From Catonia carolina (Eukaryota; Arthropoda; Insecta; Hemiptera; Achilidae): a DNA stretch of 64,000 nucleotides. The DNA lies in contig JAQMRL010000014.1 in assembly GCA_035578175.1 (NCBI GenBank), positions 9,817,274 to 9,881,273 on the forward strand, in the 5' to 3' direction. Under the pieces are notes generated by a model, which ran no database searches, was not told the origin of the DNA, and was given only the letters and a program-made list of their open reading frames with translations. Shown piece after piece: positions 12,686 through 22,142 of the stretch. The position numbers and the translations under genes were made by a program. Positions within the stretch are counted from its first letter, which is position 1; each line of letters begins with the position of its first letter.

Positions 12686-15600
12686 CAATCGCTAAAAACA
12701 TGTTTTTTGGGTTCATGGGGTCTGAAAACGTGTAGATCCGGTGAAAACTCGACATGAAAACAATACTTTCCTTCCTATATATTCATATAGGCAAGAGAAA
12801 GTAAAAATATGTTAATATTTCATTGAGAGAAGTTTCAAAATATTAAACAGTGTAAAGAGAAAACATTTTTTTTAAAAATTTAGTCTATTTTCATCTTGGT
12901 GATGAGTAAGTCCGCAGTTAAATCAGACAGTATATCAAACAGGAACTGTTCACAAGGGAAAATCCAAATGATAAACCAAGGAAAAAGGATTTAAATAATA
13001 AACCAGCATCAATCAATTTATGATAAACTATCTTTGAAATATCGAATCGAAATACATAGGAAAAAATTTACAACTTTTTGTAATGCAAAAATTAAGTGAA
13101 TAAAAAAATGAATTTATTTGGGCTAGTACAGTAGAGTGCCGATTTTCCGTGGATCGTTTAACCGGGGTTTGGATTAACTGTGCAATCACTAGAAATTTTT
13201 TTTTTTTTTTTTTGGTTTAACGTCCGACTGTTTTGCTAATTGCTGCTAATGCAGACAGTGAAGGATGAAATAAATTTTTTTAACGTATGAAAAAATGCCA
13301 TGCCCGAGTGGGATTCGAACCCAAGACTGCGTGATGAGAGGCGAGCACGTTACCAGCTCCTAAAATAAGTTGCAAAGAAGCTTTAACCAGTGCCGAAACA
13401 TTACTAACTTTCATGGAAAATCAGGATGACACAGATTACGTGGACATTTAACATATTCGTGGTTATATAAGAAAAATAAAATAAAAAATATTGCAGCATA
13501 AAATGAAACAAAGTAAAATAACAGATTTTTTGTGATATTTTTTGGTACGTAGTTTAAGGTAAGACTTATATAAATTTATGAAGTAAATATTTTTATTTCA
13601 ATACAATTTGTTTATTTATTTCTGATATCCGATAGTATTAACATGTATTAATCAGTAGAATAAAACTTACGCGTAACTGGAGGTTTTGTTTATGACGTAA
13701 GTGGTCTCGACCGAATTGGGTTGTATTATCCGTGTTTTCCGGTTATCCGGTATAGTTATCCCCCCAATTACCACGGATAATCGGTATTTTACTGTATTTT
13801 AAAATAATATTATTTTACAGATTTCATAATTCTTTAACACTTCACTTTTGTAATTATAATTTATTATGTGTTGTTTGTGCCCATAACAGACAGACAGGCG
13901 GAGTGTCAAATTATTTACACTCAATCTGTTCGTTGCAGGGCTAAAATAAATAGTTCTGTTTCTTATCACATGGTCAGCCAATTAAATGACTGGACCATTT
14001 AAGAACAGAAGAGGTAGAGGTGTAAAAGACACTAATCAGAGTTATCTCCTCTGAAAGTAATGAATTTCATTATACAGCCAGACCCTGTGATGAATGAAAT
14101 GAAGGTGTCATTTACAGAGTGGAAAATATGTGCTTTTCAGAGGGCCCGGCATGTTGATAAGCATATATCTTTCAACTCAGTGAGGAAGGCAATGGTAAAC
14201 CACCTCACTCCTCGTTTTACTTAGTAAAAGCTCTAGAGGTTCAAACCAGCTTTTTGGCTGATGACCTTTTTGGCTGAACAACATGTGTTGTTCAGATCTT
14301 TATTACTCATGTACCCTAAATATTTTTCATTTCTTATTTCATTTTGTTTATTGTACAGTACTAATATTATTTGTTATTGTTGTTACTTTCTACGCTACTT
14401 CTTATTTTAAGTACTTTGTATTCTATGTTATTTTTGTTATGGGTATATTACTTGATTTTCTTGTGTTTGTTTTTTATTTTTTCTTAATTTCTTTTTACTG
14501 TTCAACTTTTGAATTATCCACTGGGATGTATTCTTTAAAAAAATTCTTTTGTTTATTTTTCACATCATTTGTTTATTTAAAACTTTGTTAGCTTTTGGAT
14601 GGTTGTACTGTATTGTATAGTTTCTAAATAAAGAATCAAAAGTTTGTAAATCTTCAAAAATTAATTTTTTCATAAATTTTCATGAAAAAAACAGAAAATC
14701 ACTAATTATCAATAAACTAAGCGTTGTACAAACAAATGTTTGAAATAAAAGTTGTAGGATTTTTAATTTTCTACAACTTTTATTATATACACTTTTGCGC
14801 TAAAATGCACATTAAGGCTACAATCTTAAAAAAACTATTTTTTCTACGAAAGAATAGCCTCCCCAAGAATTTCAGCAGACATGCCACCTACTACCCTATC
14901 TTGTAGAGCATTGAAAATGTAGTAAATGAGGTGATTTCAAAAAAAATATGAGCTGTTTTTGAAAAAAATTGCAAAAAAGTGAAAAATCATACAAATAAAC
15001 TACTACTTCCAGTAGAATGATTTTATTGAAAATGTTGTGTCGGGTCCTTTGGTAGTATCTAACTTAAGTTTCAAGTTTCTTGTTCATACGATGGTTCGTT
15101 CCTAAAATATTTTGTTCACTCACACAGGTGCGCGCGCACACACACACACACAAGACCAATATTGCTAAAAACATATTTTTTGGGTTCAGGGGATCTGAAA
15201 ATGTGTATAATAACAAAACAATTAAAATTTTAGTATTTTTATAAAACAGTCGTATAGATAGTGAAGTCACGAGATTGTCTTTTGCATATGTATGGGCTGT
15301 GAGGAAGGGAAGTGAAATATTTGCAGTGCTGCCAACCTCAACAGTGAGACATTACTTGTACATTTCACTACCGTGCAGTTTTTAGATACATTTTGTAAGC
15401 TGTGGTTTATTCCGAGAAAATGTTTTCTTCATAAACCTTATAAGAAATAAATATGACCTGTAATATTGCCTATAACTTAATTACATGACTAGAAATGTTT
15501 GATTTACTGTAATTATGAATGAACCGCCTTCTTTACTATTGCAGTCATCGGCGTTTTCATTATCAGTCTCTCTAGGATCTACCTAACTGTTTTCTTTTTT

Positions 15601-18600
15601 TACCAGGTGTCAACAAAACTGTTAAAGAATAGCTTCTTCACGTCCTTACTTTCCTTCTTTATATTTCGAACTGTGGAAAGAGAAACATCACAGTATTTAG
15701 CCGCTCGGTCACAGCATTTGTTAAGAGGCACAGATAGGCATTTTTATTTAGCTTCAACTTCACAACATTTTATTACATTGCGTTCAGCACTGTGAATAGT
15801 TCGACAACGTTTTCGAGAAACCGATATTTGTGTTTACAGCAACAAACAGTTATATTCGTACAGTTAACCTACAAATGGTTCCGCGATATACTGTAGATGC
15901 TCTGGGTATAGTATAAGTTATGTTTGTCGTACTGAAATTAAAGCAGTTGTGCATGCACACTGATGTTTTCCTTCTTACTCCTCATTGTAAACGAGCGAAA
16001 ACTCGTGACTCAAGTGACTATAGTAAAAAATTATTGTGTGATATTATGTCCAGTATGTCATTATTTTGTTACATTGAGTTACAGATTCGTTAAATTTACA
16101 GGTAATTATATTAAATTGATGTTTCACATTTTAGTTGTTTTGTTTATTTCTAATGTTAGGTTATGTTATTAATTATTTGCATTGGCAAGAGAAAATTGTG
16201 GAGTGTTTCACACCAAATTTTTTTATCTTTTAATCTGGCAATTTGTTTTAATGGAAATACCTGAGATAATACTCCCAGGAACTTCACTGTTTCTACATTC
16301 TCTACAGCTGGCCGCATTGGCGTAGTTGGTAACGTGCTCGCCTCTCATCATGTGGTCTTGGGTTCGAACCCCATTCAGGCAAGGCATATTTTCATACGTT
16401 ACAAAAATTCATTTCATCCTTCACCGTCTGCATTAGCAATAATTGCACAACAGTCGGATGTTAAACCAAAAAAAAAAAAAAAAAAAATACATTCTCTAGA
16501 CTATTATTAAGAATCATGAATACATAATAAAATAGATTTATAAAAAGTTTCAAACAAGATTGCTAATAAATTTTCTAAGTATACAAACAGAAGTGGTTAA
16601 TTGAAACAAAAAATTATTTACTACAGTAATTACTTCAAATTTTATTCTTAAATAACACGCTTTACTATTTCAGTTATCGTGAAAACACGCAAAAAGTATA
16701 CAATTTACATACTGAAGATAAAAACTTTCAATTCAGGGAATTTACAAATATACAAGATAAAAAAATCTGGTGTGAAACACTCCTAAAACTTTCTCTTGCC
16801 AAAGCAAATAATAAACAATATAACCTAACATTAGTAATAAAACATTAAAAATAAACAAAAAACATAATCTTATTTTAATCATGAGTGAAAGATGCAAAAT
16901 TAAAATCAACCTCCATTTGCAATAAAAATACGAAAATCACTCTTTTACGCTAAACTTGGCTCTGTAGCCAAGCTCTGTGTCATAAATAAAAGTTGCAGAT
17001 CTATTAATTTCCTATAAATTTGATTATACACTTTTGACATAAAATGCATACATACTTAGGCTGATATCTTAAAAAATTGATCTTTTTACAAGTTTTCGTG
17101 AGAAAAAAATCAGAAAATCGCTAATTACCGCTAAACTAAGCTTTATACAAAAAAAAGATTGAAATAAAAGTTATAGGATTTTAAATTTTCTACAACTTTT
17201 GTTAAATTATACATTTTTGCGCTTAAATGCATATTAAAGCAGCAAACTTAAAAAAACAATTTTTTATGAGAAAACAGCCTTCCCAAGAATTTCAGCAGAC
17301 ACAGCGCCTACTCCATCTTGTAGAGCATAAAAAAATGAGTAAATGAGGCGATTTTTAAAAAAATCAAAGGAGATATTTTTGAGAAAATCGTAAAAAAGTG
17401 AAAAATGACACGAATAAACTACCACTTTCCTTTCTTTATATTCAAAGTCCTTCAAAATTTTTCAAAGCAAACTAACTATTTTTTACCCCTTTCCAATCTC
17501 TGTGAGAAAAATATTATATTTATAGTACATTCCACAGAACCGTGCACCAGATAAACAGACTATGGGTTGAAAGTCACTAAAAAGGATGCGTAATCACGTT
17601 TTACTCTACCAATGCCTTCCGTCAAAACAACCAGCAAAAGACCGGATGTTTCATAATTTTGACCTACTCTATGAATTCTTTCTACTGGTACTGTTGTATT
17701 TTGTATTTAGTATAATGTTTCAATTAGTATTATCATTATTTATTTTATTAAACATCCTACGTAGGATTATAAACAGCCATATTATTTAAAATTGAAATAT
17801 ACATTTTTAACCACCAGAATACGGTAACAGAAAACACTTACCAATGTTTATAGCGCTTTCGTGTATTTTGTACACATCTTCAGTAAATTAAAATTCTTAA
17901 AAAATTTTTCAACATCAAAATTTAAAACTTCCTACTCCTACCATGGTAGATAAGGAATAGTCGATTCTTATATCTAAAACAGTCTAGCCAACTTAATCAG
18001 TTGATACAATCTGTGTGCTTATAAATATAATATTTTTCCAAATTTTCAATTTCATTTTGTCTGTTATTCATTTCTAATATTTCTAGATTATTTTTTATAC
18101 TTGACATAATATGTTTATTTTTGATCATGTTGTGTTCAGTTACATTGGAGAATTTTCGGTTTCCTTTTTTATAGTTTGAATAGTGTTTTGCAAACCTATA
18201 TTTCAGTTTCAGTTAGTATATAGCACGTTTCATCTGATAAGCAAAGAACATTTTTATAACTCGAATGGATCGTATTAAGTTACAATTTTAATACATTTAT
18301 GTTTTGATGAGCTGCATGGTTCCATGGGATAGAGTAGCTATAGTTTTTCTAAAGTTCTACTGTAAATATCCTTAAAATGTTGTTTAGGTCATCAGCCGAA
18401 AGGCTGGTAAAACCTCTAGAGGCTTTACTAAGTAAAACGAGGAGTGAGGTGGTATACAATTGCCTTCCTCACTGAGTGAAAAAATATACTTATCGGCATG
18501 CCGAGCCCTCTGAAAAGTATCTACTTTCTACCCTGCAAATGACTTCTTTACTTCATTCACTACAGAGTCTGGCTGTCTAATGAAATTCATTTCTTTTGAA

Positions 18601-20570
18601 GGAGATAACGGTGACTAAGTGTCTTTTACACCTTTATTGTTCTTAAATGCTCGTCATCCAATAGGGTAATCATGTTGAAAGAAACAGAACTATTTTTGGC
18701 AGCCCTCAAACTAGCAGATTGCGTGTCAATAATTTAACACTCAACCTGCCTGTTATGGGAGAATCCTTAAAATATTTTTTTGTTAAGGTCAACAGCCGAA
18801 AGGCTGGTTTGAACCTCTAGAGGTTTTACTAAGTAAAACGAGGAGTGAGGTGGTTTACCATTGCCTTCCTCACTGAGTGGAAAAGTACGCGTATCAGCAT
18901 GCCGGGCCCTCTGAAAAGCACATATTTTCCACTCTGTAAATGACACCTTCGCTTCATTCACCACAGGGTCTGGCTGTACAATGAAATTCATTACTTTCAG
19001 AGAAGATAACTCTGATTAGTGTCTTTTACACCTCTACCTCTTCTGTTCTTAAATGATTCAGTAATTTAATTGACTGACCATGTGATAAGAAACAGAACTA
19101 TTTATTTTAGCCCTGCAATGAACAGATTGAGTGTAAATAATTTGACACTCCACCTGTCTGTTATGGGCAGGAATTGATGTTATAAGCTAATAAAACTTTA
19201 TGTTTATAAACAGTAACCAATTTTTTTTCTGACCACTCTATAAAGCAGGAGGTTTATTAGCTGTTTACAATATACTTCTTATAAACCACCGCTCTATTAG
19301 ACATTTACCCGTCAGATTTACCTACATTCAACTCTACTTAATAATACATGAATTAACTATTAATAACAGCACCTAAACTATATCTGTTTATAAGTCTGTA
19401 GATCCCTCAGAACTAATTCAAGACTTTAGGATTTAATTAATTTAATCACCTCACACAAAGGGCACATTCATTCATACGACTATTGTAGCTAAATAAAAAT
19501 ATACCAAGCACAAAAAATTAACAGATATCCTAATTTTTAAACTTCACACTTTAAAAAAATTATTGTAATTTTTTATTGGAGACACTCCCTTTATAATCTG
19601 AACATACAACTACAAAATCTTATCTTTTAAATTTATTTTCTGTAAATTTTATCAAATAATATGTTTACTAATAGAAAATGGAAATGTGTAATGTGAAGCT
19701 CCAGTAATCATTAATTATTTGACAAAACAAAACTTTCTGTTTACAAAATAATTAGTGACCATTGTAAAAACAGAATAATTTGTATTAATTGAAATGAATA
19801 ACATTTTATAATAGAATTAAAAACCTATCAGATAATCTTGAATAATCAGATTTACTATTTTAATGTTATAAAAATACTAAAAGAATTTTATTTGATTCAG
19901 CTAAACCCCAACTTGATAATTTTGTATTAAAATTTATCTCATGAGAAATATCAAAAAATTATAAAAAAACTTTATTAGTAAACAAAATATGATAATTGTT
20001 TTAAATAAAAACAGTAAGCTTATTAATTTTCACACTAATGTTGAAATTACAAAAAATATACTATACGATTATAAACGAATAAATGTACAAATTATAAAAA
20101 TTAATATTAGCAACTTATAAAATTAGCAGCGGTTTTATCCATTCACATAGGCTATACGATTAAGAAGCAACACATTAATGTAGTATGCAGTAATAAGTCA
20201 CGTTCTTTTCAAACATTGAACGAAGTTGTTACATTAACTACAAATAACTAATTACAATTACATGATCATTTAAAGTAAATTTCGATTACTTTAAACCATG
20301 AATTAATTAAAAATAAAAACTAAAAAAGATATTAAGTGCACCGTGAGTTCATTAAAGAAAAAAGCCTGACACAACAAAGACAGGTGACATTAAAATCTAC
20401 TTAAAATCAAACTAAACGTAGATAAATTAATAAAAAAAGTTCACAACATTATTAATAAATGATTAAATACACAAAATAAATAACTTTAACACAAGTTGAA
20501 ACAAATTTAACTGACCAATTTTAATTTTTAATCGCTCCTCTATACGCACACGACGTCCACCTTCCGCCAT
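2625..20570 (-). CDS. Gap1: Gap1/RASA3-type Ras GTPase-activating protein, 5' part (five exons)
   Basis: Five exons join in phase (55+121+193+225+179 nt) with AG/GT borders to give codons 1-257 and two extra bases. The translation aligns from memory with the N-terminus of the GAP1 family (vertebrate RASA2/RASA3, Drosophila Gap1). It opens with a charged N-terminus and ERLKIKIGEAKNL. C2A covers about residues 13-120, with YCALSLDQEEIFRT, FFGEEFQFSVPR and LYHNKDHWFQI. C2B covers about residues 124-257, with NGCCDPFATIAV, RRTKVRKKTNSPVFDETFVFE and FLGEVTIP. Known family members are membrane-recruited GTPase activators that turn Ras or Rap off; here only the lipid-binding C2 half is inside the window. 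The PH, RasGAP and BTK-zinc parts should lie beyond coordinate 1. Intron 1 is about 10.6 kb; all introns carry transposons, but no exon is broken. Confidence 0.93.
2848..3075 (+). mobile_element. tRNA-derived SINE (type C), degenerate
   Basis: Diverged copy of the family seen at 45655, 49085 and 54975. It keeps the A-box-like 'gtctaatggtaaagtc', the B-box region near 2930-2945, and the body with 'ggttaccagtgtattttg'. It lies in Gap1 intron 4, 45 bp from the exon 5 acceptor. Confidence 0.6.
3080..3305 (-). mobile_element. DINE/HINE-like repeat, 5'-end fragment
   Basis: Matches the consensus from the 'gggtcctctagtagtacc' region through the short CA tract (cacacacac, from 3179) to the inverted repeat ggcaagagaaagt at 3286-3300. 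Confidence 0.7.
3430..3870 (-). repeat. 134-bp-period repeat family, fragment
   Basis: Diverged copy of the family best seen at 37400-37870. It has 'catgtctcatggctgg', 'aggcttacc', repeated 'cttccggt..gaaacc' blocks and the end 'gtgacagacagactacgg'. No open frame. Confidence 0.55.
4070..4462 (-). mobile_element. Structured SINE (type B), near full length
   Basis: Minus-strand copy of the ~390-bp family. The 3' end with the AGCC-tttc-GGCT hairpin is at 4070-4100, the body runs through 'ggtaaaccac' and 'agggtctggctg'-type blocks, and the head ends near 4460 at 'taatgggca'. It lies in Gap1 intron 4. Confidence 0.85.
4718..4942 (-). CDS. Gap1: Gap1 exon 4
   Basis: The acceptor is TTTGGTTTCAG and the donor GAG|GTTTGT. 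Seventy-five codons, phase 0 at both ends. It encodes GKVHLDVKFEHC, then the start of C2B with CVKLNECSDL, NGCCDPFATIAV and KTNSPVFDETFVFE. Confidence 0.95.
5212..5329 (-). mobile_element. Transposase-bearing repeat D, one end
   Basis: About 85% like 15283-15400 by eye (tttgcatatg.atgggct, then gtgccaacctcaacagtgag). It forms one side of a repeat whose other side is at 6530-6910, with later insertions between. Confidence 0.5.
5330..5724 (-). pseudogene. non-LTR retrotransposon ORF2 3' fragment
   Basis: A 116-codon open piece with MFEMWTYRRILRIPGTDRVT, RKLIYLGHIMRGPKYE and GRRRISWLRNLREA. This is the C-terminal part of the 'endonuclease-reverse transcriptase' LINEs common in arthropods. Catalytic regions are absent because the copy is 5'-truncated. 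It abuts the TTAA of the MITE at 5725. Confidence 0.8.
5725..6405. mobile_element. TTAA-flanked MITE (piggyBac-like target)
   Basis: Inverted termini GGGAGTGTGGA (5729-5739) and TCCACACTCCCC (6390-6401) are directly flanked by TTAA on both sides (5725-5728, 6402-6405). The ~673-bp inside is AT-rich with no transposase. TTAA duplication is the mark of piggyBac, but the GGG-starting terminus is not the usual CCC. Confidence 0.65.
6530..6910 (-). pseudogene. Repeat D: helix-turn-helix transposase remnant
   Basis: Strongly similar to 15600-15870. On the minus strand a broken frame reads CDISLSTNRNIKKDV and STVFLTPDK, like the N-terminal helix-turn-helix of insect transposase-like repeats. Frameshifts and stops are present. 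Family assignment is uncertain. Confidence 0.45.
6911..7793. other. Gap1 intron 3 sequence, unassigned
   Basis: AT-rich intron sequence. No repeat in common with the rest of the window was recognised and no long open frame is convincing. Confidence 0.5.
7794..7986 (-). CDS. Gap1: Gap1 exon 3
   Basis: The acceptor is TTTGTTTCAG and the donor CAG|GTATGA. It encodes PFFGEEFQFSVPRRFRYLS, YDHDKTDRVVGKVAI and ELQLYHNKDHWFQI, the second half of C2A, ending at residue 123. The reading frame joins exon 2 through a split Asn codon. Confidence 0.93.
7987..9585. other. Gap1 intron 2 sequence, unassigned
   Basis: AT-rich, with long A and T runs. 'TTAAGGGGAGATGG' at 8476 resembles a MITE end of the TTAA type, but no matching inverted end was found. 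No coding sequence seen. Confidence 0.45.
9586..9796. repeat. Tandem duplication of about 83 bp next to the exon 2 donor
   Basis: Two copies of a unit that starts 'ccctatatattccctatatt', contains 'agttaattacacgcaaataa' and ends 'acaaaacttact'. The second copy ends in the true exon 2 donor, the first in a duplicate of it. The left part resembles the 5' terminus of a DINE-like repeat. Confidence 0.85.
9799..9919 (-). CDS. Gap1: Gap1 exon 2
   Basis: The acceptor is TTTTTTACAG and the donor AA|GTAAGT (9798-9797). It encodes GEAKNLP, RDVYCALSLDQEEIFRT and STIERTL, the first strands of C2A. The donor region is duplicated 83 bp farther into the intron (see findings). Confidence 0.92.
9920..10369. 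other. Gap1 intron 1, unassigned
   Basis: AT-rich sequence upstream of the LINE fragment. Nothing recognisable. Confidence 0.4.
10370..11000 (+). pseudogene. non-LTR retrotransposon ORF2 fragment
   Basis: Reads AWNEIMKSFGLKIS, KSEVLVFGRDRG, ETLKLVKNFKYPGSEISED and AIKHLLWDRKISEKAK. After a stop at 10653, in another frame, it continues to MNERNWSRLQARGMNFLRAI and GRPRKRW near 10940. This is the reverse-transcriptase thumb and C-terminus of a LINE, with stops and frameshifts. It differs from the 5330 and 30225 elements. Confidence 0.8.
11001..11660. other. Gap1 intron 1, unassigned
   Basis: AT-rich. No repeat shared with the window and no gene seen. Confidence 0.4.
11661..11760. mobile_element. 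G/C-run terminus, possible DNA transposon remnant
   Basis: GC-rich patch with runs such as 'ggggggccagccaggccccc' and 'gtatctgccccccatg'. Such ends are seen in hAT-type insect MITEs, but no matching terminus or target duplication was found. Confidence 0.2.
11875..12806 (-). mobile_element. DINE/HINE-like repeat, near full length
   Basis: Runs from 'tctggtgtgaaacactcac' (stem-loop end) and the inverted repeat at 11898-11910, through the tandem units, to a (CA)n tract (12651-12680), the terminal palindrome CCTATAT-attc-ATATAGG and GGCAAGAGAAAGT. Confidence 0.85.
13127..13796. mobile_element. pogo/Tigger-type MITE
   Basis: Terminal inverted repeats TACAGTAGAGTGCCGATTTT (left) and, on the other strand, TACAGTAAAATACCGATTAT (right), each followed by CCGTGG, with TA as target. 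A tRNA SINE lies inside (13193-13370). No transposase. Confidence 0.75.
13193..13370 (-). mobile_element. tRNA-derived SINE (type A)
   Basis: On the minus strand: A-box-like 'gtaacgtgctcgcctctc', B-box GGTTCGAATCC, body 'cattttttcatacg', the 'ctgcattagcagc' block, then GACGTTAAACC and a poly-A of about 16. It is inserted in the Tigger MITE. Confidence 0.85.
13878..14282 (+). mobile_element. Structured SINE (type B), full length
   Basis: Starts 'tgcccataacagacagac'. It has the GAGTGT/ACACTC head hairpin, 'aggtagaggtgtaaaagaca', 'gaaggtgtcatttac' and the 3' hairpins, and ends 'ggctgatgacc' followed by a partly duplicated 'ggctgaacaac'. Confidence 0.9.
14640..15205 (-). mobile_element. DINE/HINE-like repeat, 3'-truncated
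   Basis: Contains one tandem unit ('ctaaactaagcgttgtaca'), the 'agaatttcagcagacatgcc' block, the CA/CG tract (15117-15151) and 'ggttcaggggatctgaaaa'. The final inverted repeat is missing. Confidence 0.75.
15283..15880 (-). pseudogene. Repeat D: helix-turn-helix transposase remnant
   Basis: Second copy of the repeat at 5212/6530. On the minus strand 15600-15800 reads NKCCDRAAKYCDVSLSTVRN followed by IKKESKD, a helix-turn-helix resembling insect transposase N-termini, interrupted by stops. No DDE part was found. Confidence 0.45.
16110..16224 (+). mobile_element. DINE/HINE-like repeat, 3' end only
   Basis: 'taatgttaggttatgttatt', then ggcaagagaaaat, then the terminal stem-loop in 'gtggagtgtttcacacca'. 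Confidence 0.75.
16305..16487 (+). mobile_element. tRNA-derived SINE (type A), full length
   Basis: The head has an A-box-like 'ggcgtagttggtaacgtgc' and B-box GGTTCGAACCC (about 16359-16370). Body and tail end at GATGTTAAACC with about 20 A. A perfect 11-bp target duplication, tacattctcta, flanks it at 16294-16304 and 16488-16498. The head resembles tRNA-Met (loop with CAT), but the arm pairing is degenerate. Confidence 0.95.
16766..17428 (-). mobile_element. DINE/HINE-like repeat, 5'-truncated
   Basis: Stem-loop end 'tctggtgtgaaacactcc', inverted repeat CTTTCTCTTGCC, two tandem units, ending at 'gacacgaataaactaccac'. The GT-tract end is absent. Confidence 0.8.
17429..18376. other. Gap1 intron 1, unassigned
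   Basis: AT-rich sequence with short open frames that lack any family motif. Nothing assigned. Confidence 0.4.
18380..18765 (-). mobile_element. Structured SINE (type B)
   Basis: Starts 'ttgtttaggtcatcagccg' and runs to 'cctgttatggga'. The head hairpin is diverged. It is directly followed by a second copy in the same orientation. Confidence 0.9.
18777..19173 (-). mobile_element. Structured SINE (type B), tandem neighbour
   Basis: Closer to consensus than the previous copy: AGCC-gaaa-GGCT, ACCTCTAGAGGT, GTTTTACtaaGTAAAAC and 'agggtctggctg' are intact. The copy ends 'ctgttatgggca'. Confidence 0.92.
19175..20515. other. Repeat-poor intron 1 just after exon 1
   Basis: Very AT-rich. None of the window's repeat families occurs here, in contrast with the neighbouring introns. 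A regulatory role is only an inference from position. Confidence 0.4.
20516..20570 (-). CDS. Gap1: Gap1 exon 1 (coding part)
   Basis: ATG at 20570 starts MAEGGRRVRIEERLKIKI, then a G that begins a split Gly codon. The donor is G|GTCAGT at 20515-20514. The start is chosen because it gives the family's short charged N-terminus before the first C2 strand. No repeat lies within 1 kb on either side, in keeping with a promoter-proximal exon. Confidence 0.9.
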
Positions 20571-21434
20571 GATTACTGGTCACTGCCGAGTTGAATGGAA
20601 GTGGAAGGCAATTCCCAGTTTATCCAACATAACGGAATAAAATTATTTGTTAAATTGTCACTAGCGCGCATGTTACGAAATCATTTTTCACCCATACTCT
20701 ATTCACACAATACGTATTACAATTTATGAATGAACTAGCAGATAACTTAGATTTCATTCAAAATTTGAGTATTAGGTTTATATAGTCAGTTAATCAGTTT
20801 GATTCTTATTTTACACAAACCGTACATTTATTTTACGAATAACAAATAACAAAAGATTTCACACAGCATATTATTAATATTTTTATTATAAACATAATGT
20901 ATTTTTTATTTTTATCACTTTTCCGTACAAATATAACCTTAAAATTAAAAAGCGGTATGCCGAATGAAATTGATCATGCAATAACAGCCGTTATTACTCG
21001 CATAACGTAACTAAAAAACCAACGATTAAATCGATGTTTATTTCAACCGGTCTAGGAAAGTATTGTTAATAACTCCCTTAGGGAAAAGTTACGTAAACAT
21101 AGTTATTTTTTTAACATGTATGAAGTTTATTCAAGTTTGTAACTTGAATATAATAACGTTTAGATAATCGGCATTTCTTTTGCACACACGGTCATTCTTG
21201 ACGCCTATATTTTCTACATTTGTTTTTAATATCCTTTAGAAATGATATATAGAACATTTTAATTATATTTTATTGCTTAAAATTGTATTTAGAATTACCT
21301 AATTTTTTGTACAGTTTGAATAAAATACAATAATCGAATATTTCAGTAATTATTATGGGTTTATCAAATGGTTTGATTTTTCTTTTAAAATAGCATCATT
21401 TATTAAATTTTTTGGACTCTACATGATAGGGTAA
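20571..21434 (-). promoter_or_regulatory. Gap1: Probable Gap1 5' UTR/promoter region
   Basis: Region upstream of the Gap1 start codon on the minus strand. It is repeat-free. No clear TATA box, initiator or splice acceptor can be fixed by eye, so the transcription start is unknown. Non-coding upstream exons may lie farther right. Confidence 0.35.
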
Positions 21435-21605
21435 TTTGGCCGTCTTCGTAGCGTAATGGTAAAACGCTGGCCTACCACGCGGAAATCTCGGGTTCGATTC
21501 CCGGCTGGGATCCGGAAATTATAACAAGTTACAACCCAACATTCCATAATCCACTGTGATTACCAGGCTGTTTATACTTTTTAAAAAAATAAACAAACAA
21601 GATAG
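21435..21605 (+). mobile_element. tRNA-derived SINE (Gly-like head)
   Basis: A-box-like 'tagcgtaatggtaaaacg', 'cctaccacgcgg' and B-box GGTTCGATTCC give a tRNA-Gly-like head with a broken anticodon stem. The tail ('gttacaacccaac', 'ccactgtgatt', A-rich end) matches the SINE at 30640. Not a functional tRNA. Confidence 0.75.
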
Positions 21606-21619
21606 TGTAAGCGACAAGT

Positions 21620-22142
21620 CTTGAAATTCTTGTGGAAGCAGTGCTCTCGTAAAAAAAATGTTTTTTTTTTAAGATTGCGGTCTTAATATGCATTTTAGGG
21701 CAAAAGTATATATAATTAAAGTTGTAGAATATTTAAAAAACCTACAACTTTTATTTATTGTTTTTTTTGTATAACGCTTAGTTTAACAGGAATTAATAAT
21801 TTCTATTTCTCTCATCCAAATCTGTAAAAAAAAGATTTTTTTTAAGATTTTGGCCTTAGCATTTTACAATAAAAGTGTATAAATTAAAAGTTACAAGAAA
21901 TTAAAAAACCTACAATTTTTATTCACAACACTTTTCTGTACCGATCCTAGTTTAGAGGAAATTACTGATTATCTATATTTTTAAGTTCTATAAAGGTTGA
22001 TTTTCACTTTGCGTCATTCACTCATGATAAAAATTACGAGTTAAGCTTGTCATTTCACATTGTTTACTCATGATTAAACATAGATTATACAGATCATTAT
22101 CTACATTGGCAAGAGAAAGTCGTGTGAGTGTTTTACACCAGA
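21620..22142 (+). mobile_element. DINE/HINE-like repeat, 3' half
   Basis: Starts near 'gaaattcttgtggaagcag', has two tandem units ('ctacaacttttattt') and ends with ggcaagagaaagt, GTGTGA-gtgtt-TTACAC and 'cagattt'. Confidence 0.82.

Noticed and set aside
13878..14282. C/D-box snoRNA (TGATGA near the 3' end of the structured SINE)
   Set aside because: No D box with flanking terminal stem is in the right place, and the copies are dispersed retroposons.
14283..14591. 102-codon hydrophobic open frame
   Set aside because: It is T-rich sequence that translates to Phe/Leu/Val-rich peptide in AT-rich DNA; no start context, splice support or homology.
21435..21510. tRNA-Gly-like gene
   Set aside because: The A and B boxes are good but the anticodon stem does not pair, and the tail matches other SINEs.
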